Shown here: piece by piece, positions 12,750 through 24,433 of the stretch
Layout: every line of letters starts with the position of its first letter
Position numbering within the stretch: position 1 is the first letter of the stretch
Origin: Rhipicephalus microplus
Lineage: Eukaryota > Arthropoda > Arachnida > Ixodida > Ixodidae
NCBI RefSeq assembly: GCF_043290135.1
Contig: NC_134702.1
Coordinates: 194,216,491 to 194,280,490 of the forward strand
DNA: 64,000 nucleotides
Direction of reading: 5' to 3'
The notes under the pieces: generated by a model
The model's database searches: none
Seen by the model: only the letters and a program-made list of their open reading frames with translations
Told to the model about the DNA's origin: nothing
Position numbers and translations under genes: made by a program

Positions 12750-13845
12750 TCAGGGTTTTATATTAATGTTGAGCGTGGTGCCCGGAACCTGGCGGGCTGT
12801 CTGGCTAGGAGCGCATCTTATACAAACGCCATGCTTAGGCAGGGGATATTCATGCACGCATTGTCTCTGTTATTTTTGTGTGTGGAATGGGACACAAGCA
12901 ATTCATATACTGTCGCAAAGCAACTTAGTACATAAGCATGGTTAGACATGCCTCTACTAAGTGTTTACGCCGGCATGCTAAGGCATGCGCATTAAATAAC
13001 ACTAGGTGTTTCGTAGCATTGCTCGCTTGCCACAGTCGATTTAAAGGGTAACACGTGAAAAAAAAGGACGATTGCATTCATGCCATTTGTTTCAAAGAGA
13101 ACACACGATCACCCTGACGTACCGGGCTCACTTGGCTCAGTAGGCAGTCTCTTAGCAACAACGATTAATTTGGCTTCCGTCAGCACTAGCTCTGCTCAAT
13201 GCGAAGTATTCCATTTTCAGTTAGAGCTTTCAAAAGTGAATAAAAATACCCGTACTCATGTCCTTCAGTGTGTTGTCCCTAATGAAGGGCATTCTTTGAC
13301 CTCCTAAAGATAGGACGTGTGGGCTGCTTGCACGTTCCTCTTTAATGTTCTGCCACATATAGCAATGAAACTGGCTTGCTGATTTCATGCCTAATTGTTG
13401 TTTTCAGTATTTCGCTCGCCAAGCTTTTTGTGTTCGGAGCATGTCCCTGAGCATGTACGCTATAGGGCCATCTGTGCAATGTAGTGACTATACAACCACT
13501 GTCTTTTTAAAGAAGTAGGATGTGCTATGTCACTATGACATCCGCCAATCTGCTATTAAGCGAGGTAACCACCACACATCTGTGAGGCAGAATGTGCACT
13601 TTGTGTTGCGAAGAAGGCTTGTAGACAGACGGACCCCGAAGTGGGAGCTCGCGAAGTGGAGGCAGCCCACAGTGGAGGCAAGGGACCTTCGACTTTGGAC
13701 ATGTATCAACATTGTCTTTTCTAACTATTTACTTCAAATCCTTATCCAAGATGCCCTCACCACATTTTCGTTTATCAAAAACTTGTAATCTTCCAAGTAA
13801 AACGGGCGACCGAACATTTTAATTAGTATTGTAATATTTGTAATG
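12750..13845. other. No gene recognised
   Basis: Between the RTE relic and the next SINE I see only short unsupported frames and no repeat structure. Confidence 0.5.
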
Positions 13846-13860
13846 AAATGCAGTAGCGTG

Positions 13861-14094
13861 CCCCACCGCGGTGGTCTAGTGGCTAAGGTACTCGACTGCT
13901 GACCCGCAGGTCGCGGGTTCGATTCCCGGCTGCGGCGGCTGCATTTCCGATGGAGGCGAAAATGTTGTAGGCCCGTGTACTAAGATTTGGGTGCACGTTA
14001 AAGAACCCCACGTGGTAAATTTCCGGAGCCCTCCACTATGGCGTCTCTCATAATCAAATGGTGATTTTGGGACGTTAAACCCCACAAATCAATC
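13861..14094 (+). mobile_element. Ruka-type tick SINE, full length
   Basis: The tRNA-like head is intact. The A-box-like stretch 'ggtggtctagtggctaagg' is followed by the B box 'gggttcgattccc', the classic internal RNA polymerase III promoter. The tRNA-unrelated body and the 'cccacaaatcaatcg' tail follow. Flanks 'gcagtagcgtgc' (left) and 'gcagcagcgtac' (right) look like a diverged target duplication. The body has several substitutions against the 16.5-kb copy, so it is older. Confidence 0.9.
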
Positions 14095-14137
14095 GAACTG
14101 CAGCAGCGTACAAGACTGGGTAATTTGGTTAAGCTTT

Positions 14138-14266
14138 ATGATGAAAAAACCAGCGCAAAAGACGACACACAAAAGAAAGCGGACACAGGACAAGCGCTTG
14201 TTTTCAGCACTTGTCCTGTGCCCTCTTCCTTTTGTGTCATCTTTTGCGCCGGTATTTTACATCATG
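14138..14266. mobile_element. Foldback MITE-like element with ~60-bp inverted arms
   Basis: Positions 14138-14199 and 14206-14266 are imperfect inverted copies. The left arm starts 'atgatgaaaaaaccagcgca' and the reverse complement of the right arm starts 'atgatgtaaaataccggcgc'. The arms share 'gcaaaaga.gacaca' and 'cacaggacaag', and only a few bases separate them. The element is thus almost all hairpin. It has no coding capacity. Such near-perfect palindromes are typical of non-autonomous DNA transposons; the source transposase is unknown. Another inverted-repeat element with a related 'ggacacag' core lies at 50590-50800. Confidence 0.75.
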
Positions 14267-14269
14267 TAA

Positions 14270-15035
14270 TTCTTGTACATAAATGTAGCAGTATATAAAT
14301 GATAGCATCTTGTTTATTTACAAGTGCATATACAATCACTGCTAAAACAACGTGCGTGTAACGTCTTTATTAGGTGGTAGACGACTTTTACGAAAGATCC
14401 ACGCATCTTCTTTCGTTGAGATTCGAGCAAGCTCCTTCATCATCATTCACTTCTTAAATTGCGGCATTTTTTACCTTTTCTTCCTATTCTATTGTATTCA
14501 TGATAATTTATATGTAAACTAGAATTATGAAGCGGCTTTTGATAGTTCGTGGCATTGATATTTCAATCTTTCAATCTTGTATTCTTAGTAAAGAGTTTTT
14601 AGATAGCACGAAGAATATGAACAAAAAAAAAGAAAACAACCCCTTCCTATTGTACAGTATACATTTTTATAGTTTTAGCCTAGAATTTTCAACAACATCG
14701 GCGCACATATATAAAATTTTCCATGAGACGCCGATATTAAGTGAGCAAATATTTAAATGTATTGTGCGGGTGCTTCATCATAAAGAACGCATCTCTGAAT
14801 CGATTTTAGTACGCTTGCTCGGAATGCAACTGCACCAAACCATACATTCAACAATGCACACATTGAATCTACGGGATGGTAATAATTTAAAGAAAAATGT
14901 CTTTATTATACATTAGGCCCCATTAGTCTGTAGTCCATTGAAAGACAGCCCAGCAAAACATAATTATTGGAGCTTACTTGACTAATTTTACAAGTTCAAG
15001 TTTGAAGTTTGAAATTTAAATATTATTAGCAAAGT
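14270..15035. other. No gene recognised; AT-rich
   Basis: An open frame of 129 codons at 14527-14916 (plus) is rich in Ile, Phe and Lys and matches no family I know. It is most likely chance in AT-rich DNA. The right end of the stretch may include the 3' end of the LINE on the minus strand. Confidence 0.45.
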
Positions 15036-15039
15036 AACA

Positions 15040-16365
15040 ATACATAAAATCAAGGATACGTTTTACAGACTAGGGTCCCATAGTCCGAAGACAGTAGGGG
15101 GACCCACGATAAAAAAAGCATGAAAAAAAATTGCAATGGCAAATGGCAAGACGCAATAGTATAAACAGAACAATGTTACATAACAGGGTTTATAGCAAAA
15201 CAACGAAACGAATAAAACAAAGTAATAGATACAACTACAACAATACAAACGCTGTATGACAAATCTGAAAGAGCTACGTCGAATAATTTATATTGCTAGT
15301 AGATATAAATTCAAAGTTTTTATGAATGTGTGTAGGTTAGCTAAAGACCTTATAGTAGGTGGAAAAGAGCTCCATAACAAAATGGCTGTGAATGACAATG
15401 ATTTCATGCCGTAATTAGTGCGAACTTGGGGCCGTAGTAATCTTCCTTCTACTGCGAAGTTAGTGCGGTCACTGTTATTTAGTAAGTCAGAGTTGATGAG
15501 ATCAAAGGGTAGCCGACGGTTCATTATATTAAAAACAAGCAAGTACAATGAAATTCGAATAACTTACTAATACACAGAATATTATATTGTTTAAGCAATG
15601 AAATAGTGTTGGAACGACGAGGGCTGGAAAGTGATAATACGGATAGCTTTGATTTTTATGTGTTGCATAGATGAGATGTAAGAATAATAGGTATTCCCCT
15701 AGGTATTTATACCATAGTTAAAATGACTATAGATAAATTAAAAACTAGAGTGATAATAACGCATTAGCTGAGAAGTATGGCCTAGCTTTAATCAATGCGC
15801 GAATACCAAAAACAATTTTTTATAAGTTCAACAGCTGCAGACCAAAATAAAGGGTTATGTCTAAATTTACACCATGAAAAGAAACAAATTGCAAGCATAC
15901 ATAGTATTAGGACCAAATGTTACAGCAGCAGAAGTTAACAAACGTTTTTGAGATGATCTGCAAACCAAAAACTGAGTTTTTGAGGGGTTTGTAGTTAGGT
16001 CATTTCTGTTACACCATAAAGCCACATGATTCTGTACAGAATTTAGTTTGAATATTAAAGATGGAACTGTTTTTCTTTACACGATGCCGTGGTGTCGTCA
16101 GCGTACAACACACAATGTGCAGAACATATGACATCAGGGAGATCATTCATATTAATAATGAATAGTAGGTGGCCAAGAATGGACCCCTGCGGAACACTCT
16201 GATTAGTAATCTTAGTGTCAGGGTAAGAGTTACTAGTGAAGACTAAATTTCATTGGTTAAACAGGTAACTTTTTGAAAGTTCAAAGGTGGTTAGGTGATA
16301 CTATAAGATTCTAACTTATTGAAAAGAATGTAGTGATTGAGCGTGTCGAATGCTTTTGTTGTCTT
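15040..16365 (-). mobile_element. CR1/Jockey/L2-like LINE relic
   Basis: Reading on the minus strand, reverse transcriptase motifs appear in order. 'KAFDTLNHYILFNKLESYSI' is near 16290-16360. 'VPQGSILGHLLFIINMNDLP' is near 16130-16190 and leads in frame to 'CVLYADDTTAS', the catalytic box near 16095. The C-terminal block of such LINEs follows at 15288-15548 ('VRTNYGMKSLSFTAILLWSS', 'LHTFIKTLNLYLL'). 'NDLP' with 'YADDT' fits CR1, L2 or Jockey-type LINEs rather than RTE or the RNase H-bearing clades. Stops and frameshifts occur between blocks. The endonuclease is missing, so the copy is 5'-truncated. The 3' untranslated end includes 'gggaccctagtctgtaa' on the minus strand. Confidence 0.82.
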
Positions 16366-16528
16366 AACACAAATGCGAATTCCACGCCAGCACAAACCAT
16401 ATTTATTCTGTCACCAGCCCTTAAAGGCCATTAGCGTCACTGGTCACAACTTCTCCGCAGCCACATTGAATGGAAACCTGCCCTGCCTTCCCTCATTTGT
16501 TTTTTCTCGTTCTGAGTTGATGCCACCG

Positions 16529-16800
16529 ATCTTCGTTTAAGCCCCACCGCGGTGATCTAGTGGCTAAGGTACTCGGCTGCTGACCCGTAGGCCGCGGGAT
16601 CGAATCCCGGCTGCGGCGGCTGCATTTCCGATGGAGGCGGAAATGTTGTAGGCCCGTGTGCTCAGATTTGGGTGCACGTTAAAGAACCCCAGGTGGTCGA
16701 AATTTCTGGTGCCCTCCACTACGGCGTCTCTCATAATCATATGGTGGTTTTGGGACGTTAAAACCCACATATCAATCAATCAATCAATCTTCGTTTAAGC
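16529..16800 (+). mobile_element. Ruka-type tick SINE, full length, with exact 14-bp target duplication
   Basis: The SINE body spans 16543-16786. It has an A-box region 'ggtgatctagtggctaagg', a B box 'gggatcgaatccc', the conserved body and an expanded 'atcaatcaatcaatca' tail. It is bounded by the perfect direct repeat 'atcttcgtttaagc' at 16529-16542 and 16787-16800. It sits just upstream of the minus-strand LINE relic. The perfect flanking repeat and near-consensus body indicate a recent insertion. Confidence 0.95.
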
Positions 16801-17664
16801 TATTTGCCAACTAGGCCAACCTTACACTTTTACAAAGGATATTTTTCTACAGTGGACCATTTCCGCTCCTTTATTTTCATCAATTAATCACCCGTATGCT
16901 AACCTCACCGGCACCCTAACCCGCCTTCTCTCGTTTTTTTTTGTTCTCATTTTGGGAATTATGCTATGCACAAATTCATTAAATGACTGTGTGCATAGAT
17001 TGTGGGCATTTAATTGAATGTGTGCATTATTCTATGCACACATTTCAGCCGCATTGATCTATGATAACGCTCAAAAACTAGGCATACACTAAATATAATC
17101 CTATATCTCACATGATTCCAAATTAGAACGAAAAATGATCTATTATCTCGTGGCCCCATCCTAGCTCGACGCCGACGTGATTGTACTCAGCAACCAGCTG
17201 CAGAATACCCACACAAATTAGGGCAAAAACCACACTCATCTACGTCTACGCTATTGCCAATTCAAGCATTTACTATCACAACGTAATCAACGAAAAGATA
17301 AGAAAATCAGAGCCAGCGAAGATTTTTCAACAGCAACAAGGCAAAGGAAGAAAAGAACTAACTGAATTAAGCAATTAAGCTCAGCCGGGTTCACCAAAAC
17401 TCAATATCGGTGACCATAAATTACCCATTAACAATAAATATTACACGCACCTTCCCGATTGCGTTAAAGTACAAGAAATTAAGTGCACCAATCAAGCCAC
17501 CCATTTACTTAGAGATGCTTGAAGGGAGGTAACCGCAATAACGTCCTAGGGTGTCTGCCCTTTTTTCTAACGTCAGAAGTACAAAAAAACTTTGAGCCTT
17601 TTATGAAGAGCCATTAATGCATCAGGTCCGTCATGAAATTTTAGTTCCACTTGAGCTCTTGCCA

Positions 17665-17691
17665 GGGACGTTTAACCCCACCTATCATCAA
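17665..17691 (+). repeat. Short SINE tail fragment
   Basis: The sequence 'gggacgtttaaccccaccta' followed by 'tcatcaa' matches the last ~27 bases of the tick SINE ('gggacgttaaaccccacata...') with a few changes. No body precedes it, so it is an extreme 5' truncation or a remnant. Confidence 0.5.
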
Positions 17692-18567
17692 GCTCTCGCC
17701 AACCTACGGCGTAATTATTACTCTAAATGTACATAAAACACTACATCAAACACGATATGCATTCCTCTGCTTATTTGCATGTGGTAAACAGGTGGTTATG
17801 TGTTACAAACATCGGGTGCCTCATCAATATTCATCTTCTGTCGTTCTTGACAAAAAGAAAGAGAGGAGAAACTTTTACGGGCGTCAGCTTTCCGAATACG
17901 CCTTACCAATTTCTCCCTTCTCTTAGTCCTCTAGTTTCATAGCAAAAGTTCAACCACCAGCGATGTGTCACCAATAATTACATTTCCGTGCAACAGTAAG
18001 GAAACTCCCATTCCGCTTAATGCCTGAACAAACACCAAAAAAATAAGATCACCGAAGGTCTTACCACGTCGCTTTGCTTCTACGCTTCAATAGGGAAACG
18101 AGAACGATGCCTGATGATCGCGACCAACGAAGCGCACAGGCGAGACGGCTCGTTTGCTTCTTGAGTCAAACCGACGAAGGGCTTTCAAAAGGCACCCACC
18201 CCAAAAAGCTGCATGAATGGCCTCCCCGGGAAGATCCCGGATACGCTTCAATGGGTGTCTTCGCTTACTTTGGTCGCTACAGCCTATGTCCTCCCTCCAA
18301 ATGACCGATGGTTGTTTCCTCGCGAAGAGTACAAATAAAAATGTCCCAGCTACGAGGCTGGTGGCTTTGAGCGTCGCAAATCTTTCCTGTGATGTATATA
18401 AAACATTAATAAAACTACTATCTAGTGTTTTCTTGCGCGATAAATCATAACATTTAAGCTATCGAACAATTTTTTTAAGTAAAGCTGCCCATGCTTCTTT
18501 GTGGAACATAAATCTACGTATTGAACTAGGATAAATAAAACCACTGAAAACTTTTCATTTCATAAAG

Positions 18568-18724
18568 CGTCGACGGAAGGCAAAAATGCTGCAGACACGT
18601 ATGCTCAGATTCGGGTGCACGTTAAGGAACCCCAGGTGGTCGAAATTTTTGGAGCCCTCAATATACGGCGTCTCTCATAACTATATGGTGGTTTTGGAAC
18701 GTTGAACCCTACACATCAATCAAT
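18568..18724 (+). mobile_element. Old 5'-truncated Ruka-type SINE
   Basis: The body starts near 'cgacggaaggcaaaaatgct' and contains diverged versions of the conserved blocks ('gtgcacgttaaggaacccca', 'ggcgtctctcataactata', 'acacatcaatcaatt'). The tRNA-derived head is absent. It has many more substitutions than the 16.5-kb copy, so it is an older insertion. No clear target duplication. Confidence 0.85.
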
Positions 18725-18729
18725 TCAGG

Positions 18730-20520
18730 TTTCGACTGAAATAGAACCAGCTGAATATACACCATTTCGATGACCGCGTAAAACAAACTTTATAGTTCAT
18801 TGCACAGCTTCGTTGTAAAGCTACATTGCTGTCAAGCTATTTTTGTTTTGTACCACAGGATTGGTACTTCTAGCTGTTTGCGTGATTTCGGGTAATTTCT
18901 GTAAATAAAGTGTGCTTACTTTCCCAACATACCTGAAGCGTGATTTGGACAGCCCTTTTATGACAGACACAAGAAAATATGTTTGGGATCGAAATTTAAA
19001 AAGATTTCCAAAAAGGTGTTAACATACCTCAACTCAAACAGCGCATAAACAGGCTGGTCGTGCTTCTTGCGCCATTCTGGAACCGAGTGTTAATGAGGTA
19101 GATAACGAGCGATAACAAAAAAGGCGCAATGAAGGAAATGGGGCGCCCATCGATGAATATTAGTTCTTGTATTTCACTCATGTAGTTTAAATTACGAAAC
19201 ACTAGCAAACCAAATTATATAGCGCAAGCATTCTGACGGTCCACTGAAGGGTATGAACAGAATGAACAGAACGATCGCACATAATTTTTCTTAATGAAAG
19301 GTGTTCCTCCGGTGTGCGCTGACGTGGACTTGCACAATCACCTTCTCTCTTTTGATATGGTAGGCCAGTAGTGCGAGCCATGCTACTCATCTTTCTTCTT
19401 TCAAAGAACACTGATAGAATCCCGGACTGGCCAAAATACACACGTGGACCATTCGATGAGAAATCTGGCTAACATGATCTTCTTATTCTCCAACGGAAGG
19501 TATTGATTTGCGTAGATTTGTTTTGCACGTAATATAAAAACGACACTATAATTCTCATATGAAGCTGTCTCAATATCACACGAATCTCTATATATATATC
19601 TAATTGTGGAAGTGCGATTCGCCGCCCAGTTTTAGTACGAAACACGTGTTGATGGTATGAAGGCTGGTGCCAATTCGTAAGCCACGATTGATGATTGTCG
19701 CATATGAGCTTTCCCAGTACCGGAAATAAAAAAGTAGGAGCGAAGGTGTTCTTTTTAGGTGAGGTTTGTAGGTAGGGCGCCTGTACAATCACATAACAAA
19801 GAATAGGATTTTCTGAAAAGTACTTCAAATATTATGCACTCAATGCGTTGGCTCTTTTTGTGATGGCTTGAGATAGTCTTACTGAGTGACCCTATTTTTT
19901 TGTGGTTGTAAATTTCAGTTACATGCTACATAAAGCCTTCATAAACCTTCAGCCATGAGCCCGAACTGGTGTTTTCTCTTCCCTGCTTTCTACGGTGTCT
20001 CATCTCAAGATTAGTAAAATATATGCAAAGGTACCAACTTGTTCAAATAGGCTAGTTTACATCTTCCGCGTTCAACCGCAGCTTCTAAATTTCATGACAT
20101 AAAATTATCCAAATTAAACTGCACAAGAAACGTAGACATTGAAACAAACGAACGACGCAAGTGTTTCTATAGTTCGTTTGCTCCAGTACTCAACTTTTCG
20201 CGCACTTTAACTCAAATTGAATTTGTAGCTCTCCCAACAATCTGTTCTATTGAATAAAGCTCTGCAGATATTTCGTTCATTCAGCTTTAAAAAATGTAGC
20301 AGGTTGGTCTGAAGGAATCAATAAAACAATACTTTTTGCGTTGTCATGGTGTCTTTTTTTTCGTTTAGTTTTAAAAAAAAGCAAAACGGCCTATACAGCC
20401 ATCACCAGGCAATCAAATTGTTCATCTTGAAAAATTCAGGGCAGTTATAGCCAAGAGCCGAGGTGATGTGCAAAGTAAAATTTCAGAAAGACTAACAAAT
20501 ACGTCTTTATACAACACGCA
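18730..20520. other. No gene recognised
   Basis: AT-rich stretch with only short unsupported frames. A minus-strand frame of 119 codons (19469-19828) has no domain that I recognise. Confidence 0.5.
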
Positions 20521-20529
20521 TTCAGCTGA

Positions 20530-21400
20530 ACGAGAGTGCACTACATTCTTCTATGGTGAAAAACATTGCCCTGGAGAGTGTGCGTCGTGCTCTTACGTAG
20601 AAGATCGGTGTGCGGGGCCGATTGAGCATTTCAGGTGCGCGGGAATTACCATGATGGTGATAGCGGTGAAATGAGGAAGCTCGCCTTTGCGCGTGCTCGT
20701 GCGCGTACCTCGTGAAAAGCTCCCGAGCCACGGGAACAGCTTGGCTAACCTCGGAGAGCAGAGCGCAAGAACAAGTTCGGGCAACGCCCTGACTGGTCGT
20801 GTTGATCCTCTGTGTCCGGGCCTCGTCTCGGCGTTGAAGTCCTCGGGTGCGTTGTGGACTGGGCATTGCCCCACCTCACTCCCGGGTTGGTCCGAAGCAA
20901 CGTTCTTCACGGCCAGCCACTGTTCTGGTCTCGGAGCGAACGTACGCAGCCAGCTTCGATGGCTGTCGGGGCTTCCAACCCCGTGTCCTGGGCCCTCGCT
21001 TCAGTCGAGCGTGACCTGGACGTCAACAAGACGTCACAGTGCGGGAAAACGACTTAAGCTCGAGCCAGCGAGCTACACGAGAAGGCGTGTCTCACCGTGG
21101 ACGCTACTGCGATGGACACAATGCCACGTTGCCCGGTGCTGAGGTCACCGCAACGACAGCGCGCGTGAGCGTGGTTTTCTAGACTTGGTGTTGCGGGAGT
21201 GAAGCATGCTGACAGTAACCACGTAGGCTTTCTCCTCACACAAAAGGAACTTTATTGTAGACTTTCCATTTATCATTGTGAGATTTCTTCGTGTGTGTTC
21301 TCGTCCTCGTCCGATATAAAAAACGTCTTCGTGTTATCAGGTTGTCTTGAGTGCGTCTGATGACCTGGGCCGATTGAGTAAAACCCCTTTACTCACCACA
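20530..21400. repeat. GC-rich unidentified block, possibly LTR-derived (minus)
   Basis: Base composition rises sharply here, and long frames are open on both strands (105-151 codons), which is typical of GC-rich noncoding DNA. Read on the minus strand from 21400, it opens 'tgtggtgagtaaagggg'. It then contains 'ttttttatatcgg' and, about 110 bases later, 'caataaagttcc'. A TG start, a TATA-like box and a polyadenylation signal in that order resemble an LTR. I found neither the opposite CA border with a target duplication nor any gag or pol, so this stays tentative. Confidence 0.3.
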
Positions 21401-21669
21401 CCTTCTATAATAATACGGCGCCAATAAAAAGATAGGGAGAAAGTTAAAACAACGAAATAAAGAATGAAAAACGAGGCCAATTTTAGATCGTGGACAGTTC
21501 AAAGGAAATGAAATAACTTTTAGTTTTCAAGTTCTTACTAGGTGAGGTAAAGCAGACAAGCCGCTTGGACGCAGTAATGCGAAAATTCATGGTTGTAGTC
21601 ATAGATTTGAGATTGAGAGCCCAATAACATGAGACACGCGTCCTTTCCAATATGCCAGGTAAAGGAGCC

Positions 21670-21671
<2 letters not shown>

Positions 21672-21719
<48 letters not shown>
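21672..21719. repeat. (TA)n microsatellite
   Basis: About 24 uninterrupted 'at' dinucleotides. Simple dinucleotide repeat, likely length-variable. Confidence 0.95.
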
Positions 21720-21722
<3 letters not shown>

Positions 21723-21929
21723 GCATAGATACGGCAGGTTTGTTCATTAAACAAAAACACAAAGGATGAAAATGCAGTCACCGCTGCACGTAAATAATAT
21801 GTTTAATGTATTCGTGCTTCACATATTGCGACTTTTGATTTATATTTCTATATATGTTTATTGCACTGTGTCTGTGTGGTTTTTCTTTTTTTTGAAGGCT
21901 TTATCAATTCTAATTTTGGTAATGTTGTG

Positions 21930-22064
21930 TATTTTTGTCAGCTGTGGTGTTCTGTTGCCGCCACCGCCACTGCCTTATGTACATAGGGGGGTGAGAACTT
22001 AGTCAAGCGGATAGTCGCTTTTATTCTCACCCCCTCCATCAACTGTGTATTGGTGGAAATAAAC

Positions 22065-22100
<36 letters not shown>
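21930..22100 (+). mobile_element. LINE 3' tail with (ATT)n terminus
   Basis: An untranslated-looking segment ends in 'tggtggaaataaaccattat' and continues into about a dozen 'tta' units (22066-22100). A polyadenylation-like 'aataaa' directly before a simple-repeat tail is the usual 3' end of CR1/L2/Jockey-type LINE copies that are extremely 5'-truncated. No coding sequence remains, so the family cannot be named. Confidence 0.5.
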
Positions 22101-22101
<1 letters not shown>

Positions 22102-22857
22102 TGAAGAGCAATTTTTCCTTGATTATTTTTTTAGAAACTCATCTCAACTTTTTGACCAGAATTGATCGTAAAAATAAACGTGATCTCACTTTCAAGGTCT
22201 TGCTACATAAACTTGGACATAGCCACCTTTATTTTTAACAGAGATAAAACTATCGCAGATTTTGTCACTTGAAAACATTGGGCAAGAACATTGTGCATGG
22301 CTAGCTTTGTGAGTTCTATCTCAAAATATTTATTTCACATAGCCCAAACAGTCCATGCAGCTTCAAAACTCCCGCGAGTTAGTTTCTGCATTCGCAAGTA
22401 TTCTTGAAATCAGTCACTGTACAAGCAGTAACAAGCTTTCGAGTGTCCTTAAATTCAACGAGCACCATGGTCATCATGGCTTCTTCTGCATTGAACCCAG
22501 CCATTAGTATGTATTAGGCAACACGCTAGAATAAAGTGTTTGCTTAAAAACTCAGCGTGTGTTATCTCCGACACCTGATGTTATATGGCCTTTGTGACAA
22601 TGCACATACACTGAGAACATATTGATAATAAAAAAGTGTGTAGCGTATGGTGTAGTTGTAGATCGTATGCCGAATCAGCTCCACTATTGGGAAAACTGTT
22701 GATGTGCACAGCTCTAAGCGCCCGGCTATTACCGTTCGTATAGTTCCAAATACTCCATTTACAAAACCTTTGATGACGTCAATCATTGAAATATTCATGC
22801 AGGGTTCTCCCGGTGCTAGTAAAATCTTTTTTTATGGCAATCAAAACAGTGTGTGCA

Positions 22858-22905
22858 CGACAAGCGGACTACGTTTCACTGCGACAAGCGGACTACGTTT
22901 CACTG
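22858..22905. repeat. Exact 24-bp tandem duplication
   Basis: Positions 22858-22881 and 22882-22905 are identical adjacent copies, beginning 'cgacaagcggactacg'. A perfect two-copy duplication indicates a recent slippage or repair event. It is not within a recognisable gene. Confidence 0.9.
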
Positions 22906-22909
22906 CGCA

Positions 22910-24430
22910 GATACGTATCGTGTGCAGTTTTGGTAGGCTGTGTCGTTCTTGAGATGCAGCATGAGTGGTGCCGGGAAAGTGCCGGTGACAGGAGCAATAA
23001 CGCGGTTTGCGAGGTGGTGGGGCGCACTGCGTTGCGTGGAGCGGCTGTTACCCGCATGTTTTTCAAATCTTTTTTGCGACTTTGAAGGTAGCTATGAGAA
23101 TTAAGTTTGAGTTATTTCTGTTAATTACATCGCTTTCAACCTCTGTTTATTTTAGCCTGGTTTAGAGGATAGCAAGTCTCCTTTCAGGTCTCTATTCACC
23201 ATTTGATTTAGAGTGTGATCACGTCACACAAAATCTGCAAACGAAGGATAAGTGGGGCTTATAGGGCACCAGACATTTAAATCTTGAACGTAACGAAAGC
23301 TGCAGCAAATGAATGCTGCAGAATTTAGGAGCAATGCGAGGTGAAACGTTCTTTAAGCTAGAATAGCACAAATATATCTCAATATTACTCTTTCAGCATT
23401 ATAGTTTGACATCCAGAATGTTGATGAATGAGTTCCGAATAAATGAAAGTCAGGTAATTATTATTTAGCGCCATCTAAAGATCGGCTGCATGAAGTAATC
23501 TTGTGAAAAACTGTAAATATTTCTATGTGTCAACAAAAGTTTGTACTTCATTCTAACCTTTTATGAAAACACTGGTCAAGAAGTCTGTTTTTACGAGACA
23601 TTAACCTAATTGGTGCGGTATTTTCTGTCCTTTCAATAGCACCGCTTAGAATACATTTGCGGAACTTCCCAGTGTTCTCGATAACTATAACCATTAATCC
23701 GAAATTTCAAGCTACCTTTCACGGCCTCTTCCTGCCAGTATTCTCCACGTTTTTTTTTTGCTTCACATTACCTAGAACTTTTCACTATTCTTTCTTTAAT
23801 CTGCAAAATGTGTGTTAAAGGGGCCCTAACACCTACTTGTAAGTAGCCACGTAATAAATTCTTTAAATTTGTCTATAGCCTCACGGATTCACTGCCGCAA
23901 AATCTTTTTAGAATCTGTCCAGCGCGAGTGCAGTCACAAACATTTGTCGCAAGCTGCAATCGCAATCTCTCTTCCTTTGTTCTGAAGAAAGCACTGAAAG
24001 CTAAGCAGGGAGGGATGGCCCAAGGAAAGAAAGTGCGTCACGCGCACCCCTTGACCTTGAGCACTTATCTTTTTCTGTGAATTCGCCACTTTTCAGAGTA
24101 ATCGCACACGCATGCGGGGACAAGTCGTGGCTTTCCGCGGCGGCCCCAGTAACGACCAACCGTGTCATGCTCAAATCAGCCCAGGGCTTATAGTAGACCT
24201 GGGACATTGTGATTTTGAGCTGTAGCGTCATTTGTCGATAAAAGAGAAAGCAAGCGTTAGCTGACATGGATAATTCATTGGTAACTCCAGGTCGAGTGCT
24301 GCGCTGTAATATTTGGAAGGCGTGTTCTCGGGAAGCTTCCATACCAATCTGCTGTTTTCTCACCACGCTAGAAATGTGTCACTTCACTATATAAGTGCAT
24401 AATGGTGGCAGTGCCGTCCAACAACCCTCC
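22910..24430. other. No gene recognised; contains a 'aaaggggccct' repeat border
   Basis: No supported gene. From about 23815 ('gttaaaggggccctaac') to about 24400 composition becomes richer in GC, and a 121-codon minus-strand frame is open at 24001-24366. The 'ggggccct' motif followed by a distinct block looks like the edge of an interspersed repeat; a partly inverted match 'ggggccctgcccctttag' occurs at 46377. I could not define its ends. Confidence 0.35.
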
Positions 24431-24433
24431 ATT

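Noticed and set aside
13861..13935. tRNA gene
   Set aside because: The head has A and B boxes but continues directly into the SINE body, and the same arrangement recurs at 16.5, 27.6 and 36.1 kb. It is the SINE promoter, not a free tRNA gene.
16564..16779. Minus-strand frame containing 'SQNHHMIMRDAVVEG' and its repeats at other SINEs
   Set aside because: The same peptide appears wherever the SINE occurs, because the SINE body happens to be open on its antisense strand. No evidence of translation.
20687..21142. 151-codon plus-strand frame
   Set aside because: It overlaps long frames on the opposite strand in a GC-rich block, so openness reflects base composition. No recognisable domain.
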